This document shows, piece after piece, positions 1-8,543 of a stretch of 23,948 nucleotides of DNA. The notes below the pieces were generated by a model. It worked only from the letters and a program-made list of their open reading frames with translations, made no database searches and was not told the origin of the DNA. The position numbers and the translations under genes were made by a program. Numbering within the stretch: the stretch's first letter is position 1; every line of letters begins with the position of its first letter. Origin of the DNA: Chara braunii (Eukaryota > Streptophyta > Charophyceae > Charales > Characeae); assembly GCA_003427395.1 (NCBI GenBank), contig BFEA01000233.1, forward strand, positions 1,582,099-1,606,046, given 5' to 3'.

Positions 1-130
1 GAGGGAATCGATCAGGTGGGGTGAGCCATGGTCGGGGTCGAGATTGGGGGGGAAGAGAGCCGGGGGGGAANNGGGAAGGGGGGAGGGGTGGGCTNNCGTG
101 GNGGGGNTCGGGAGTCNGCCGTGCACGTGG
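1..130 (-). other. probable ITS1 next to 18S rRNA (low quality)
   Basis: This stretch directly follows the 3' end of an 18S rRNA gene when read on the minus strand, so by position it should be the start of internal transcribed spacer 1. It is very G-rich on the plus strand and contains several Ns. ITS1 is not conserved enough to recognise by eye, so the call rests only on adjacency to the 18S end at about 131. Confidence 0.35.
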
Positions 131-300
131 CAATGATCNTTCNGCAGNTTCACCTACGGANTCCTTGTTACNNCTTCTCCTCCTTCCTGTAAATGACAAG
201 GTTNANTGAACTTCTCCCGGCANCGTNAGCTNTAAGCCGCCGAGGTCGACGCACTNCGAACTNNNCACTGGNCCATTCAATCGGTAGGAGCGANGGGCAG
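131..300 (-). rRNA. 18S rRNA, 3'-terminal fragment
   Basis: Read on the minus strand, this matches the universally conserved 3' end of eukaryotic small-subunit rRNA. It includes the complement of the terminal GGATCATTG, the GTAGGTGAACCTGC element (helix 45 region), the GTAACAAGG element, and the complement of the CCATTCAATCGGTAGGAGCGA stretch. About a dozen Ns and several mismatches lie in normally invariant positions, so this is either poor sequence or a decayed copy. Past 300, where the gene should continue toward GGTGTGTACAAAGG, the sequence becomes unrelated. Only about the last 170 nt are present, so it cannot make a functional rRNA. It could be the edge of an rDNA array, a dispersed rDNA fragment or an assembly artefact. 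Confidence 0.85.
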
Positions 301-373
301 TGGAGCAGCACCGGGTTGGGGTCNTGGAAGAGCCACAGCAGCTGGAGCAGCGCCGTCTTGGGGATCGCCGAGG

Positions 374-425
374 GGAAAGGCGCCAGCTTGGATGACGAGG
401 GAAAGGCGCCAGCTTGGGTGACGAC
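374..425. repeat. 26-bp tandem duplication
   Basis: Two adjacent copies of a roughly 26-bp unit containing AAAGGCGCCAGCTTGG are seen, differing at one or two positions. The repeat lies between the truncated 18S fragment and the small LTR at 524-626. The rest of 301-510 is GC-rich and shows no gene. Confidence 0.75.
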
Positions 426-510
426 AGTATCTGGTCGCGCTGACGGACCAGGTGCGTGATGGCAGAATAGCGAGAGGGGGAGGGAGGGAGGGAGCAGAGG
501 TCGAGACTCC

Positions 511-522
511 GCTCCGATACCA
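511..522 (-). other. tRNA primer-binding site of a small LTR element
   Basis: On the minus strand the sequence reads TGGTATCGGAGC, one base from TGGTATCAGAGC, the primer-binding site that many plant LTR retrotransposons use with initiator Met-tRNA. It is separated by one base from the CA end of the short LTR at 524-626. That is the correct place for reverse-transcription priming in a minus-strand element. The same variant is found in the gypsy element at 13722-13732. Confidence 0.65.
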
Positions 523-523
523 C

Positions 524-626
524 TGTGACGCACGTGCGGAGGGCACGTGCGAAGATGGTGAGAGAGAGAGAGAGAGAGAGGAGATGGACATACGCGAGAA
601 GCAGCAGCTGAATGTGGGTCGTCACA
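524..626 (-). mobile_element. very short LTR (TRIM-like), truncated element
   Basis: A 103-bp segment begins TGTGACG and ends CGTCACA, giving the TG...CA ends of an LTR with a 7-bp terminal inverted repeat. A tRNA primer-binding site adjoins it on the correct side for a minus-strand 5' LTR. An LTR this short would fit a terminal-repeat retrotransposon in miniature. No second LTR copy is visible in the window: the element should continue leftward, but 18S-like sequence starts at 300. A pure GA tract lies inside. The element may be truncated, or the call may be a coincidence of the PBS-like word and the inverted repeat. Confidence 0.5.
560..581. repeat. (GA)n microsatellite
   Basis: An uninterrupted GA dinucleotide tract of 11 units, located inside the short LTR. 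Confidence 0.95.
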
Positions 627-1147
627 CTGAATGAATCAATCAATCAACCAACTGGACCTGGGCCTAGGCCGAAGTGATATACCGGCCTAGGTCCAGGTAC
701 GGGAATAACCTGGTACCGGACCAGGGTCAGGCCGACGGCCTGAAACTGGTCCGGTCTCACTGCCGGGCCGTAGGGGTACCGCTGCAAATTAACTCATTCT
801 GTGGCCGACTTAATCGGGATTTTAAATACGGCCCATTCCAATAGTGACCACCCAGCGTCAAATAACGCAACAGATCAGCAACCAAAGGGGAACAATTTTA
901 ATCCCTTCCTCAACAATTTATTTTAATTCAAATTCACTCCCACATTCACGAATAAGCAAACTAACCATTCTCACGGACCTCTATCTAATTCCATTCCTTC
1001 TATCCTCCAAGAACATTGCAATTAACCTCAAGTCCCAACTGTGACAGTAAAAGTGAGCTACAGCGAGGTAGTTCACCCCAAGACTTGACGTGTAGCCCAA
1101 GGATACTCGAGCAAGGAAAAAGTTCAAAAAACCATTGAATCGCCAGC
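627..1147. other. intergenic or LINE1 5' flank
   Basis: No coding region is supported here. A hairpin-forming inverted repeat occupies 656-698. From about 790 the base composition becomes AT-rich, and the stretch immediately before 1148 is probably the 5' untranslated region of LINE1. The LINE1 5' end cannot be fixed because no copy of the sequence following its poly(A) tail (GGACAATGGAGAC, 21069 onward) was found upstream. Confidence 0.4.
656..698. repeat. inverted repeat / hairpin
   Basis: Arm 656-671 and arm 683-698 are reverse complements over 16 bp with a single mismatch, separated by 11 bp. The surrounding GC-rich stretch to about 790 has further short GGCC/CCGG palindromes. No rho-type or plant terminator role is implied, and the function is unknown. 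Confidence 0.7.
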
Positions 1148-4021
1148 ATGTTGTCCTCCTATGCGGATGCAGTAGTGAAAGGAACTGTGAACCCTGGGAA
1201 TCCAAGAAATCCCTCAGGCCCAGCAAATGCACCTGGTGCAGAGGGACAATCACAGGGCCAATCCCAGGGGCAGTCCGGAGCACAATCCAAACCGACGGGG
1301 AACGCACAATTTGTCACAGACTCCAACACTTCAGGCTGGCCTCCGAAATTGCTGAGCCAAAAAGCAATGGATTTCCTCATCTCAAGTACTCAGGTCAAGG
1401 CCAAGGTCAACATCATCCAAGAGACGATCCCAAAGGAACAAGGAGAACAAACTGTGGAAATCTGGGAGTATCCCGAAGAGGACGAGGCCAACTGCGATGA
1501 AGCGTACAACAAACACGCAGTCCTCTTCAATTTCCCCCAGAAATGTGCAGATATGTCCCGAAATGAAAAACGATCTTGGGTCAGGGACACCTTCAGGTCA
1601 CTGGAGGAAATCCCAGGAACAGAACCAGACTTTACCTACCACAAACGCGCACGGAACACAGTAATGATCGTCTGCCCAGACAAAGACTATGCCCGCTACC
1701 TGGTCTCACTTAACAACTTGAAATGCAAGAAAGGGGTAGTGACTGTAACCAGCTGGAAACCCAGACGTGCTCCACAACCGGACGCTTCCAGACACAGACA
1801 AACCATGTTACGGGGCCACTTTTGGGTTCAGTTCGACAACATAACTGAAGGGCTGCACAACTTTGTGGAACGCAGACTGACTGAGGCATATCCAAACAAC
1901 TCGGTCATAGAATGGTTAGCCTCCAGTCCAGCTCTGAACCATGACGCAAGAATCGCTTGTCTTCAAGTCCCCTCAGGCATCCCACCACAATTCCCAGACA
2001 CTTGGCTTTTCAAGAAGAACGGCCCAAAATTGACAGTCTTCCTATCCACAAAGACCAACCCAAAGTGTTTTAAGTGTAGGGAGAAAGGTCACCTGGGAAC
2101 CGAAGGGAACCGAAGAGAACCGAAAGGAACTGCCCACTCAACAGAGATAGAGCAGGGAAACCAGGCCAGATACAAGCCAACCTGGTTGAATGCGAAACAA
2201 AAGCGGGACTGTGGTACATCAATGACCCGGCTTACAGAGGGTGGGTTTTCGAAGACAGGCTGGACGCACCTAAATGGGTGTGGGTACTGCAAGAAGAACC
2301 AACAATCCAACCTTACATCTACCCCCCTATGGCAGCCAATGGCAAGCAAAGGGATCAAAGAGAATTGAGGACCAAGAGGGAGGAATCCTGAAAAAGCAAA
2401 TCCTTGACACACACGAGATCATCGAAGACAAATACCGGAAGGAGACGATGCAGGAACTTGTTAAAACAGGCTATTCGGCAGAAAAAGCCTATATCGAAAA
2501 CCTGCACGCAAGGGGAAAACTGCTCAGAACAAGCAAAACACTAATCCGACAGGATAGCAGCAGCGTATCCCCCCAGCCTCTACGAGTCAATGCAGATTAC
2601 GACACGTCCAAACCACTCAAGAGGAAAGCCAGCCAATCCTCCCCTGATCCCTCCACACAGCCAAACAGCAAGCAAAATCGGCACGGTGGAAGATTCACAC
2701 GCAACAGCTGAAGCAATGGAGGAAGGACTCAACCCCAACGACATGTCGGAGGGGGAGAATTCAGACGGCAAAGGAAAAAAGCAAATTGAGGCTGAACACA
2801 TGACAGAAGGAGGAAATGTTATGGAGGAAGATGGCAAATCAGACAAGCCGGAAGGACACGACGTTGGGGAGAAAGAGAAAGAAAATAAAGAAGAGGAAGA
2901 TGACAACATGTCACAAGGATCAACTGAGAAAAGAACACAGTCGCAGGAGGAACAGGAAACGACTGATACACCAAATGAGGATGACCTCGAGGATACACTC
3001 AGTTGGCTGAGCAATTACGTCCAAATGCTGGAGAGAGAAAGAGAAATCGAGTTTGAAATCAGAGTGGCTTACAAAAAGCACATCTGTAACCTGCAAAATT
3101 CCAACCCAACACAGCAATCCCTGTCCAGCCTGTTCCCTACACACAATCACTTGGAAGTGCTGGAGAAAGAACATGATTTATCAGAATTTTTCGCAGAACA
3201 TTACGGTTGCAAACTCGAAGATGCAGCCAACCAGAATGAACAGATTCAACTGGCCGAAGTCTTACACCAATTCAGACTGTCAGAGGAAAAGGGAAAGCAC
3301 AAGAGGACCCAACCACAAGCGACCAAGAAAGGAAAGAAGGGGAGAAGAAAGAGGAAATCCAATTGGAACAAGGGAAGAACTTGGCAGACAGAAGGAAATC
3401 CTCGAGGCACAGATCACAACGCTCAAGGACCAGAACAGAGAGACAACAGATATCGCAGTCAATCTGCAAAAGCTGGCCAATGGTCAGCACACAGAAACCT
3501 TCACAGCAGCCAGGTTAGAGGCGAAATAGGGCACTACCAAAAGAGTGGTAATTCCCTACCGCAGGAACACTCAATACCAAGACTGGGAAGTAGCAGTTAG
3601 CAAATCCTGGGCCCTCATGGCTTTGGCCAAACCGTCCGAAAAAGTGCTGGCAGCCAACATCTTGGAGGACATACCTCTCAGCGCCCACATCTTGGGTCCC
3701 AAAGAGAAATGGAAAAAGGAATGGATCAGCCCCTATGGTGACATCATGGTCAGCGACCTCAGACCGTGCATGGTTCGTTACTCAATGGAAGCAGAGATCA
3801 ATGAACACCTCACGTGGAAGCCGTGGAAAGTGATGGAAGCAATCCCGTACGGGCTCCTGGGAGGGGATATTACAACAGAAAGAGCAGCAGTGGCCGGCTC
3901 GATAGTGGAAGCTCATGCCCTCTTTGTGGACAAGGAGACCCATCTGGGGAAAGTTCTGGATGCAGCGGCTCTATCAATCAAACTCATCTACCTCAAGTCC
4001 CATGGAAGCATCCCCAACTAA
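1148..4021 (+). pseudogene. LINE1 ORF1 (nucleic-acid-binding protein), broken
   Basis: LINE ORF1 proteins bind the element RNA and form the RNP particle. The chosen start ATG at 1148 opens a Gly/Gln/Ser-rich N-terminus with repeated GQSQ units, followed by a globular region to about residue 300 and a zinc knuckle, CFKCREKGH, at 2066-2092. The final Cys of the knuckle is displaced by a tandem repeat (2097-2126) that also shifts the frame. The natural reading then appears to continue in frame 1 (about 2131-2388), frame 3 (to about 2670), frame 1 again with a long Glu/Lys-rich acidic region, and frame 2 (about 3300-4021). Coiled-coil-like segments occur around 2390-2520 and 3360-3480. Frame 2 is crossed by one TAG at 3527-3529. 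The last about 160 residues (3545-4021) form a separate Trp-rich block that I do not recognise. At about 950 codons this ORF1 is long for an L1-type element. Confidence 0.75.
2097..2130 (+). repeat. 10-bp tandem repeat inside the zinc knuckle
   Basis: Three copies of GAACCGAARG followed by a partial fourth (GAAC). It sits exactly between the His and the last Cys codon (TGC at 2131) of the ORF1 zinc knuckle and changes the reading frame, so it looks like a post-insertion expansion that inactivated ORF1. Confidence 0.85.
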
Positions 4022-4068
4022 TTTAAGAACCCCATTAAAGGAACGGGTAGTCCCACCGGCAGCATTCC

Positions 4069-4944
4069 ATGGCAACACCCAACCTATCTACACAAGTACT
4101 AAGACCAGGCTCCAATAGACATTTTTCCCTCAAGCCTAGAGAGCCTGAATTATCGGTGATGTCATGGAATGCTAACGGTTTAGCAACAGTCCTATCTGAC
4201 ACTGAAAAATGGGACAATATGACCAATTACCTTGGCTGGTACTCAAAGAACCCACCCGACATTGTATGCTTGCAGGAGACACACTTAACAAACTCATCAG
4301 AACACCAAATGACCATCAATAAAATACTCACAAGAGTAAGGTACGTCAAAATAAGCCAATAGGCAAACGCGCCAAGAATAGGTTCATCAGGTACAACTAT
4401 TCTACGGCATCAAAACTCGAGAGCAGACACTCAAATCGACATCTCAGACTGCGAAAAAGACACTGAAAACGGACGATGGATTGAAGTAATATTCTCATAT
4501 AAGGAGAAGTTTTTTCAACAAATAAATGCATATGCACCCAACGAACCACCTCAAAGAAGGATTTTCGTGCATCAAATCTCAACAAGATGTGACATCCAAA
4601 AACACATGTTACTGGTAGGAGACTGGAACACCACACTGGACCCAAGTAACAACAGAACCTCAGCCGCACAAACAAACAGAGAAGAAACACAACTATTAGA
4701 AACCCAAGAGATGAGGGAACTCATGTTGGAAAGAAACCTATTAGAACCACTTAAAACCATACACCCAAAAAAAAGAAAACATACATTTAGGAAAAGGAAC
4801 AGATCCCAACACATAACCAGCTCGGCCATCGACTACTTCCTAATACCAAAATCCCTCAAGGGAACTATACATGAAGTAGGTATAGGAAAACTTCCCTACA
4901 ACAATGGTCTAGACCACAGCCCAATCTTCCTTAATCTAGTATTC
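4069..4944 (+). pseudogene. LINE1 ORF2, endonuclease part (5' segment)
   Basis: The start ATG at 4069 lies 47 nt after the ORF1 stop. This is the AP-endonuclease-like domain that nicks target DNA for target-primed reverse transcription. The visible family motifs, in order, are SWNANGL (4162-4182), LQETHL with the metal-binding Glu (4270-4287), GDWNTTLD (4618-4641), SAIDYFL (about 4822-4842) and DHSPI with the catalytic Asp-His (4912-4926). One frame is kept throughout, broken only by a TAG at 4360-4362. The coding frame runs into the gypsy insertion at 4945 and continues at 14661 after one copy of ATTC, in the same frame, so the two halves belong to one gene. Confidence 0.85.
4941..4944. repeat. 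target-site duplication ATTC (left) of the gypsy element
   Basis: ATTC precedes the left LTR (TGCAAGG...) and is repeated directly after the right LTR at 14661-14664. Gypsy-type elements usually duplicate 4-6 bp. Removing the element and one copy restores the LINE1 ORF2 reading frame, which supports this boundary. Confidence 0.8.
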
Positions 4945-5885
4945 TGCAAGGAAGATGAGCGATAGCGAACTTCAGAAATCAAACAGCATTATACACACAA
5001 GACCAGATAGTCGTGACCTCGAACCAACAACAGAATTGCATCACGAGTTTCACCAAATAAGAACACACCAAGAGCTCATAATTGACAATGTTGAAATAGT
5101 CTCATCATCATCATCAATGAAGAACCAATGTTGATATCCTATCTGGCGCTCGGCGCCCAGACTACAGATGGCAGATCCTATCAAGCCTACTCTACAATGC
5201 CGCCGTATGACGTCAACAGCTTCACCGAAGTACGAGCAGATCTCGGACAATGCCGTCGCTTCTAGCACCAGGTATGTCTCTCGTATCACTCACAACCTCG
5301 TTCCCCAACACACAGATGCCACTTGCACCCAAGGACCACCCTGCGCCACACCCAGCTCACAGCAGCGCAGCTCGGCTATGGCTGCCTGCTCCTTCCAGCT
5401 CGCCCGTGAGCGCATGAGCGCTAGCCAGCTTCAGCGCAGCAGCGCTTGCGCAGCATGCAACCAGCACCTGAATCAATAATGTGGAGGCAGGCCCTTTGCT
5501 ATATGGAAGTGGCCTGCCTGCGTTCTGTCCCAGGCTGTGCTGGGCCTTTTCCCAAGAAGCTTCCGGTAGGCCCCGGTAGACTGAGGCCCAGACCAAACGA
5601 GTTGGCCCAGGGCTGCCGACAGTTGCTTGTGCCCAACTGCCCACAACATGAGTTGGGCCTATGCTGCGAATCTCGCCCAGGGCCTGACTCAGATGCATTT
5701 GATTAAGGAAGCCAGGGCCTGGGCGCTTCCAACCAACTGGCGCAGCACAACTGCCTGAATTTTCCCCAGTTGCGAAGTAATCCAAAATAGGCCTCTGAGG
5801 GTCTGCCGGGGCCTGCCTTCACTTAGGGCGGCCGGAGCTGTTGCAAATAGGGCCCAATGGCCTTATCGAGGCCTTGTGCCTCGCA
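4945..5885 (-). repeat. gypsy 3' LTR
   Basis: This 941-bp copy aligns end to end with 13736-14660. It begins TGCAAGGAAGATG and ends GTGCCTCGCA on the plus strand. It carries about 15 bp that the other LTR lacks, in the GCAGCAGCGCTTGC region near 5440-5455. It lies directly downstream of the polypurine tract in element orientation. Confidence 0.95.
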
Positions 5886-5896
5886 TTCCCTCCTCC
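5886..5896 (-). other. polypurine tract of the gypsy element
   Basis: On the minus strand this reads GGAGGAGGGAA and abuts the 3' LTR, the position required for the plus-strand DNA primer. Confidence 0.85.
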
Positions 5897-5921
5897 ATAC
5901 TTCGCTAGTCCTCTGAGAATT

Positions 5922-7549
5922 TCAGTCTTCGATAATCTGGCGCTTTCCTTTCCGTAAAGACTTCTCATAGTGGGCGACTACCTGTGGAGCGGTCTGCATT
6001 AGTTCCTCCCTTGTGAACCATCTGTCCTCCTTTAGGTCAGTGTGATGTCTGAACCGAACTCGATACTGCAGCTTTGGTTTCGGAGGACGTCCTCTGCCTG
6101 TTAGTCTTGGAACTGGCATCTCCCGGTGGTCAACAATATCATCGATGTCGACCTCTCCATCCATGGTTGGGGGCAGCATTGAGTGACGAGATGCGAACAA
6201 CATAAGACGGCCCATCTGGTTCATTCCCAACAACATCCAGAATCTCCCATGGTCCAAAGTACTGTGGCATGAGCTTGCGGGAGATCCCGTGCTCCTGTCC
6301 CAGTTCTGAAGACTTGACCCAGACTCTCTCTCCTACCTGAAACGTGGATGGGCAGCGGTGTTTGTTCTCAGACTCTATCATTGCCGCCTGTGCCTTGTGC
6401 ATCTGCTCAACAGCCTGCTGCATCAGTTGCTCATATCGATAAGCAAACTCCAAAGTCCCTGGTGCAGCAGGGGGCTGGTTCTTAGGTAGTAAGAAATCGA
6501 AGGACAGTCTAGGCTTAAAGGTTAATAGCAGACTATTCGGGCTCACGCCCGTTGCGCTATGAACTGCGTTGTTGTACAGGCTGGCAATGAGAGCAAGTTT
6601 CTCATCCCAGTCTACCTGATTTGGCTTGATGTAATGCCTCAGCAGGTGCTGTACAGCGCGGTTCAACTGTTCTGCTAGTCCATTCGCCTCGGGATGGTTT
6701 CCTGATGTCCTCTGCAGCTGCGTTCCTTGTTCTGCAGCTGCGGCTTTCCACAGTTCACTTGTGAATTGCACATCACGGTCACTGACTATAGATTTTGGCA
6801 ATCCAAAATCTCTAACGCAGTTCTCTTTGAACAGCTTAATCACATGCTCAGTCTTCGCTGTCTTCGGCATTGCAACTAACCTAGCGTCTTACTAAACCTA
6901 TCCACGACAACAAAGATGTGTCTCATCCCGCTCTTGCTGGTGACCAGCGTATCCATGAAGTCCATGGACAAGCTCTCACCAGGCCTTTCCGGAATCGACA
7001 GGGGCTTCAGGAGCCCAAGAGGGGCCTGTGTACGGGGCTTGTCTCTCTAACAGACCTGACAGGTCTCCACGTACAGCTTGGCATCTCTCATCATCGTGGG
7101 CCACCAGAACTGCCGCAACAAATTGGTTGCAGTCTTCTTGAAACCAAAATGGCCGGTGGCATCATGACACTCTCCTAAAAATAAACTACGCAAAGACTCT
7201 CTATCCGGTACACACAAACGTTTATTCCCTACCTTCTCAAGGAACAGCAATCCGTTGACCAACTTAAACTCGGCAGAAGTTGCTTTGTCCTTCGCCTCGA
7301 GTCTGCGTATGATCTCAGACATAAACCGGTCCTCGCAATAGGCTTCCACCATAGACTGAGTAACATTGTCCACAAGATTGAACTCAGTAATCAGCGCACC
7401 TGAGAAATCAGGTCTACGCGACAGCGCATCAGCAACCTTATTGTACTCGCCCTTGATGTACTGGGGCTCGAAGTCATACTACTCTATGACTTCAATCCAA
7501 CGCTTCAAAGCGTCGGAGAGCACAGGTTGGGTTCTATGTGGGCGACCGT
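5922..7549 (-). pseudogene. gypsy pol 3' part: integrase with chromodomain
   Basis: The 5' end (about 7440-7549) holds the linker after RNase H, including YDFEPQYIKGEYNKVADALS interrupted by one TAG. Next come the integrase H2C2 zinc finger (HDATGHFG at about 7144-7167 and CQVC at about 7050-7061), then a TAG immediately after CQVC. The DDE core follows: MDFMD near 6950-6969, SDRDVQFTS near 6760-6785 and NHPEANGLAEQLNR (catalytic Glu) near 6660-6702. A GPWEILDVVG segment of the GPY/F type is near 6225-6255. The C-terminus (about 5922-6170) fits a chromodomain, with DIDDIVDHR, LQYRVRFRH and EDRWFTREEL, ending in KRQIIED. Frameshifts are seen near 6890 and 6190. Integrase inserts the cDNA, and chromodomains of this family direct it to histone-marked chromatin. 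Confidence 0.88.
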
Positions 7550-7559
7550 TAGGTTACCT

Positions 7560-7863
7560 GAAGTTAATTACGAAAGGCTCTAACAAGAAGAAAGAGCCTG
7601 TGCAATCACTTCTGCACTCTGGACATTCGGCTTACTGCGAATTCGACAGGACAAGAGCATGCCGGAAAAGGACAAGTGAGGGGATATCGATCGCTAGCAC
7701 AAACTACCCAAGATGCTTGTTCGAGTTCACTATTGTTTTACGAGATGAACCTGGTTATGGTAAATCGAAGCATCTTTCGGAATTGCTCAACCCCCCAGAC
7801 AATAGATAGCGCGCGATCGTACGCTGAGGTGCCTCTTACCGGGTGGTGGATATCATGCTTCCA
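7560..7863 (+). other. mtDNA-derived segment, unassigned
   Basis: This part of the mitochondrial insertion precedes the recognisable group II reverse transcriptase motif. It has short open stretches, but I recognise no family in them. The expected upstream RT motif (of the kind PLGIP before the DRIVQ block) is missing, so a breakpoint probably lies near 7860. Confidence 0.4.
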
Positions 7864-8020
7864 GGACAGGATCGTACAAGTTCTTAGAATGATCTTAGAA
7901 CCTATTTATGAACCCTGCTTTTCCACTTATTCACATGGCTTCAGACCGGGACGTAGTGCTCACACGGCCCTTAATGTTATAATGGGTACCTTTCATGGTG
8001 CGCAATGGTATATTGAAGGA
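7864..8020 (+). pseudogene. group II intron reverse transcriptase/maturase fragment
   Basis: The translated stretch carries DRIVQVLRMILEPIYEP, then SHGFRPGRSAHTAL and GAQWYIEG. These are consecutive conserved blocks of the reverse transcriptase of group II intron-encoded proteins found in plant and algal mitochondria. Only about 50 residues are present. The block before DRIVQ and the catalytic YADD block are absent, and the motif breaks off after WYIEG, where an Asp is normally expected next but SLEAEG follows. It is therefore a dead fragment. It faces atp6 from the opposite strand, 67 bp away. Confidence 0.8.
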
Positions 8021-8087
8021 TCCCTGGAAGCCGAAGGCCCTGGAGCCGTAAATCATGGAACTCGGTATACGAAGTGGGAGAAAGTGG

Positions 8088-8543
8088 TTAATGAAGCTTT
8101 AAAGCGTCATTTAGGTAAATACATATTAGAATAGTAAAAACATAAGCTTGTAATACAGCAACACCTAACTCTAACCCAGTTAATGCGAAAACAATGAGAA
8201 AAGGTGCAAGATGAGCTAAATACATGATACCTCCCATAGACAANATAGTCCAAGCAAAACCACTCAAAATCTTCACTAAACTATGACCAGCCATCATATT
8301 GGCAAATAAACGTATTCCTAGACTTAGTGCGCGAAAACAATAAAAAATTAGTTCAAGAAGTACTAAAAAAGGTGCTAGTGGCAAAGGTACGCCTTGAGGT
8401 AATAAAAAACTCAAAAAATGAAGTCCATGAGTTTGAAATCCCACTATAGTAAGCCCAATAAAAAGAGATAATGAAAGACCAAAGGTGACCACAAAATGAC
8501 TTGTCACTGTAAAACTATAAGGAATCATGCCAATAAGATTACA
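8088..8543 (-). pseudogene. atp6: mitochondrial ATP synthase F0 subunit a, C-terminal part
   Basis: ATP6 forms the proton half-channels of mitochondrial F0 beside the c-ring. The 151 codons start at CNLIGMIPYSFTVTSHF and include the highly conserved ALSLGIRLFANMMAGHSL, which contains the essential Arg of transmembrane helix 4. They end with [13 protein letters not shown]...YLNDALKLH and a TAA at 8088-8090. At least four hydrophobic helices are evident. There are no stops and one N (8244). The N-terminal part of the gene is missing. The reading frame joins without a break to the retrotransposon RNase H upstream (8544 onward), making a chimeric ORF of 380 codons (9230-8088). A recent nuclear transfer of mtDNA is the simplest explanation. 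Confidence 0.9.

Larger units (their letters stand above)
7550..8543. mobile_element. mitochondrial DNA insertion (NUMT) in the gypsy element
   Basis: Sequence between the RNase H end (TTDHQT at 8544-8561) and the downstream linker (RTQPVLSDALKRW near 7500-7540) is unrelated to the retrotransposon. It contains plant-type mitochondrial atp6 (minus) and a group II intron reverse transcriptase fragment (plus). Only a few codons of the gypsy element are missing at the junction. The right boundary is sharp at 8543/8544; the left one is between about 7545 and 7555. No target duplication is evident, as expected for end-joining capture. An assembly chimera is the alternative. Confidence 0.8.

Noticed and set aside
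5168-5706. ORFs repeated in both 4945-5885 and 13736-14660
   Set aside because: They lie in the two LTRs, differ by frame-changing indels and show no protein motif; they are LTR sequence, not genes.
7676-8134. A single 152-codon plus-strand gene across the mitochondrial insertion
   Set aside because: Only the middle about 50 codons match group II reverse transcriptase; the 3' part is the antisense of atp6, so it is not one gene.
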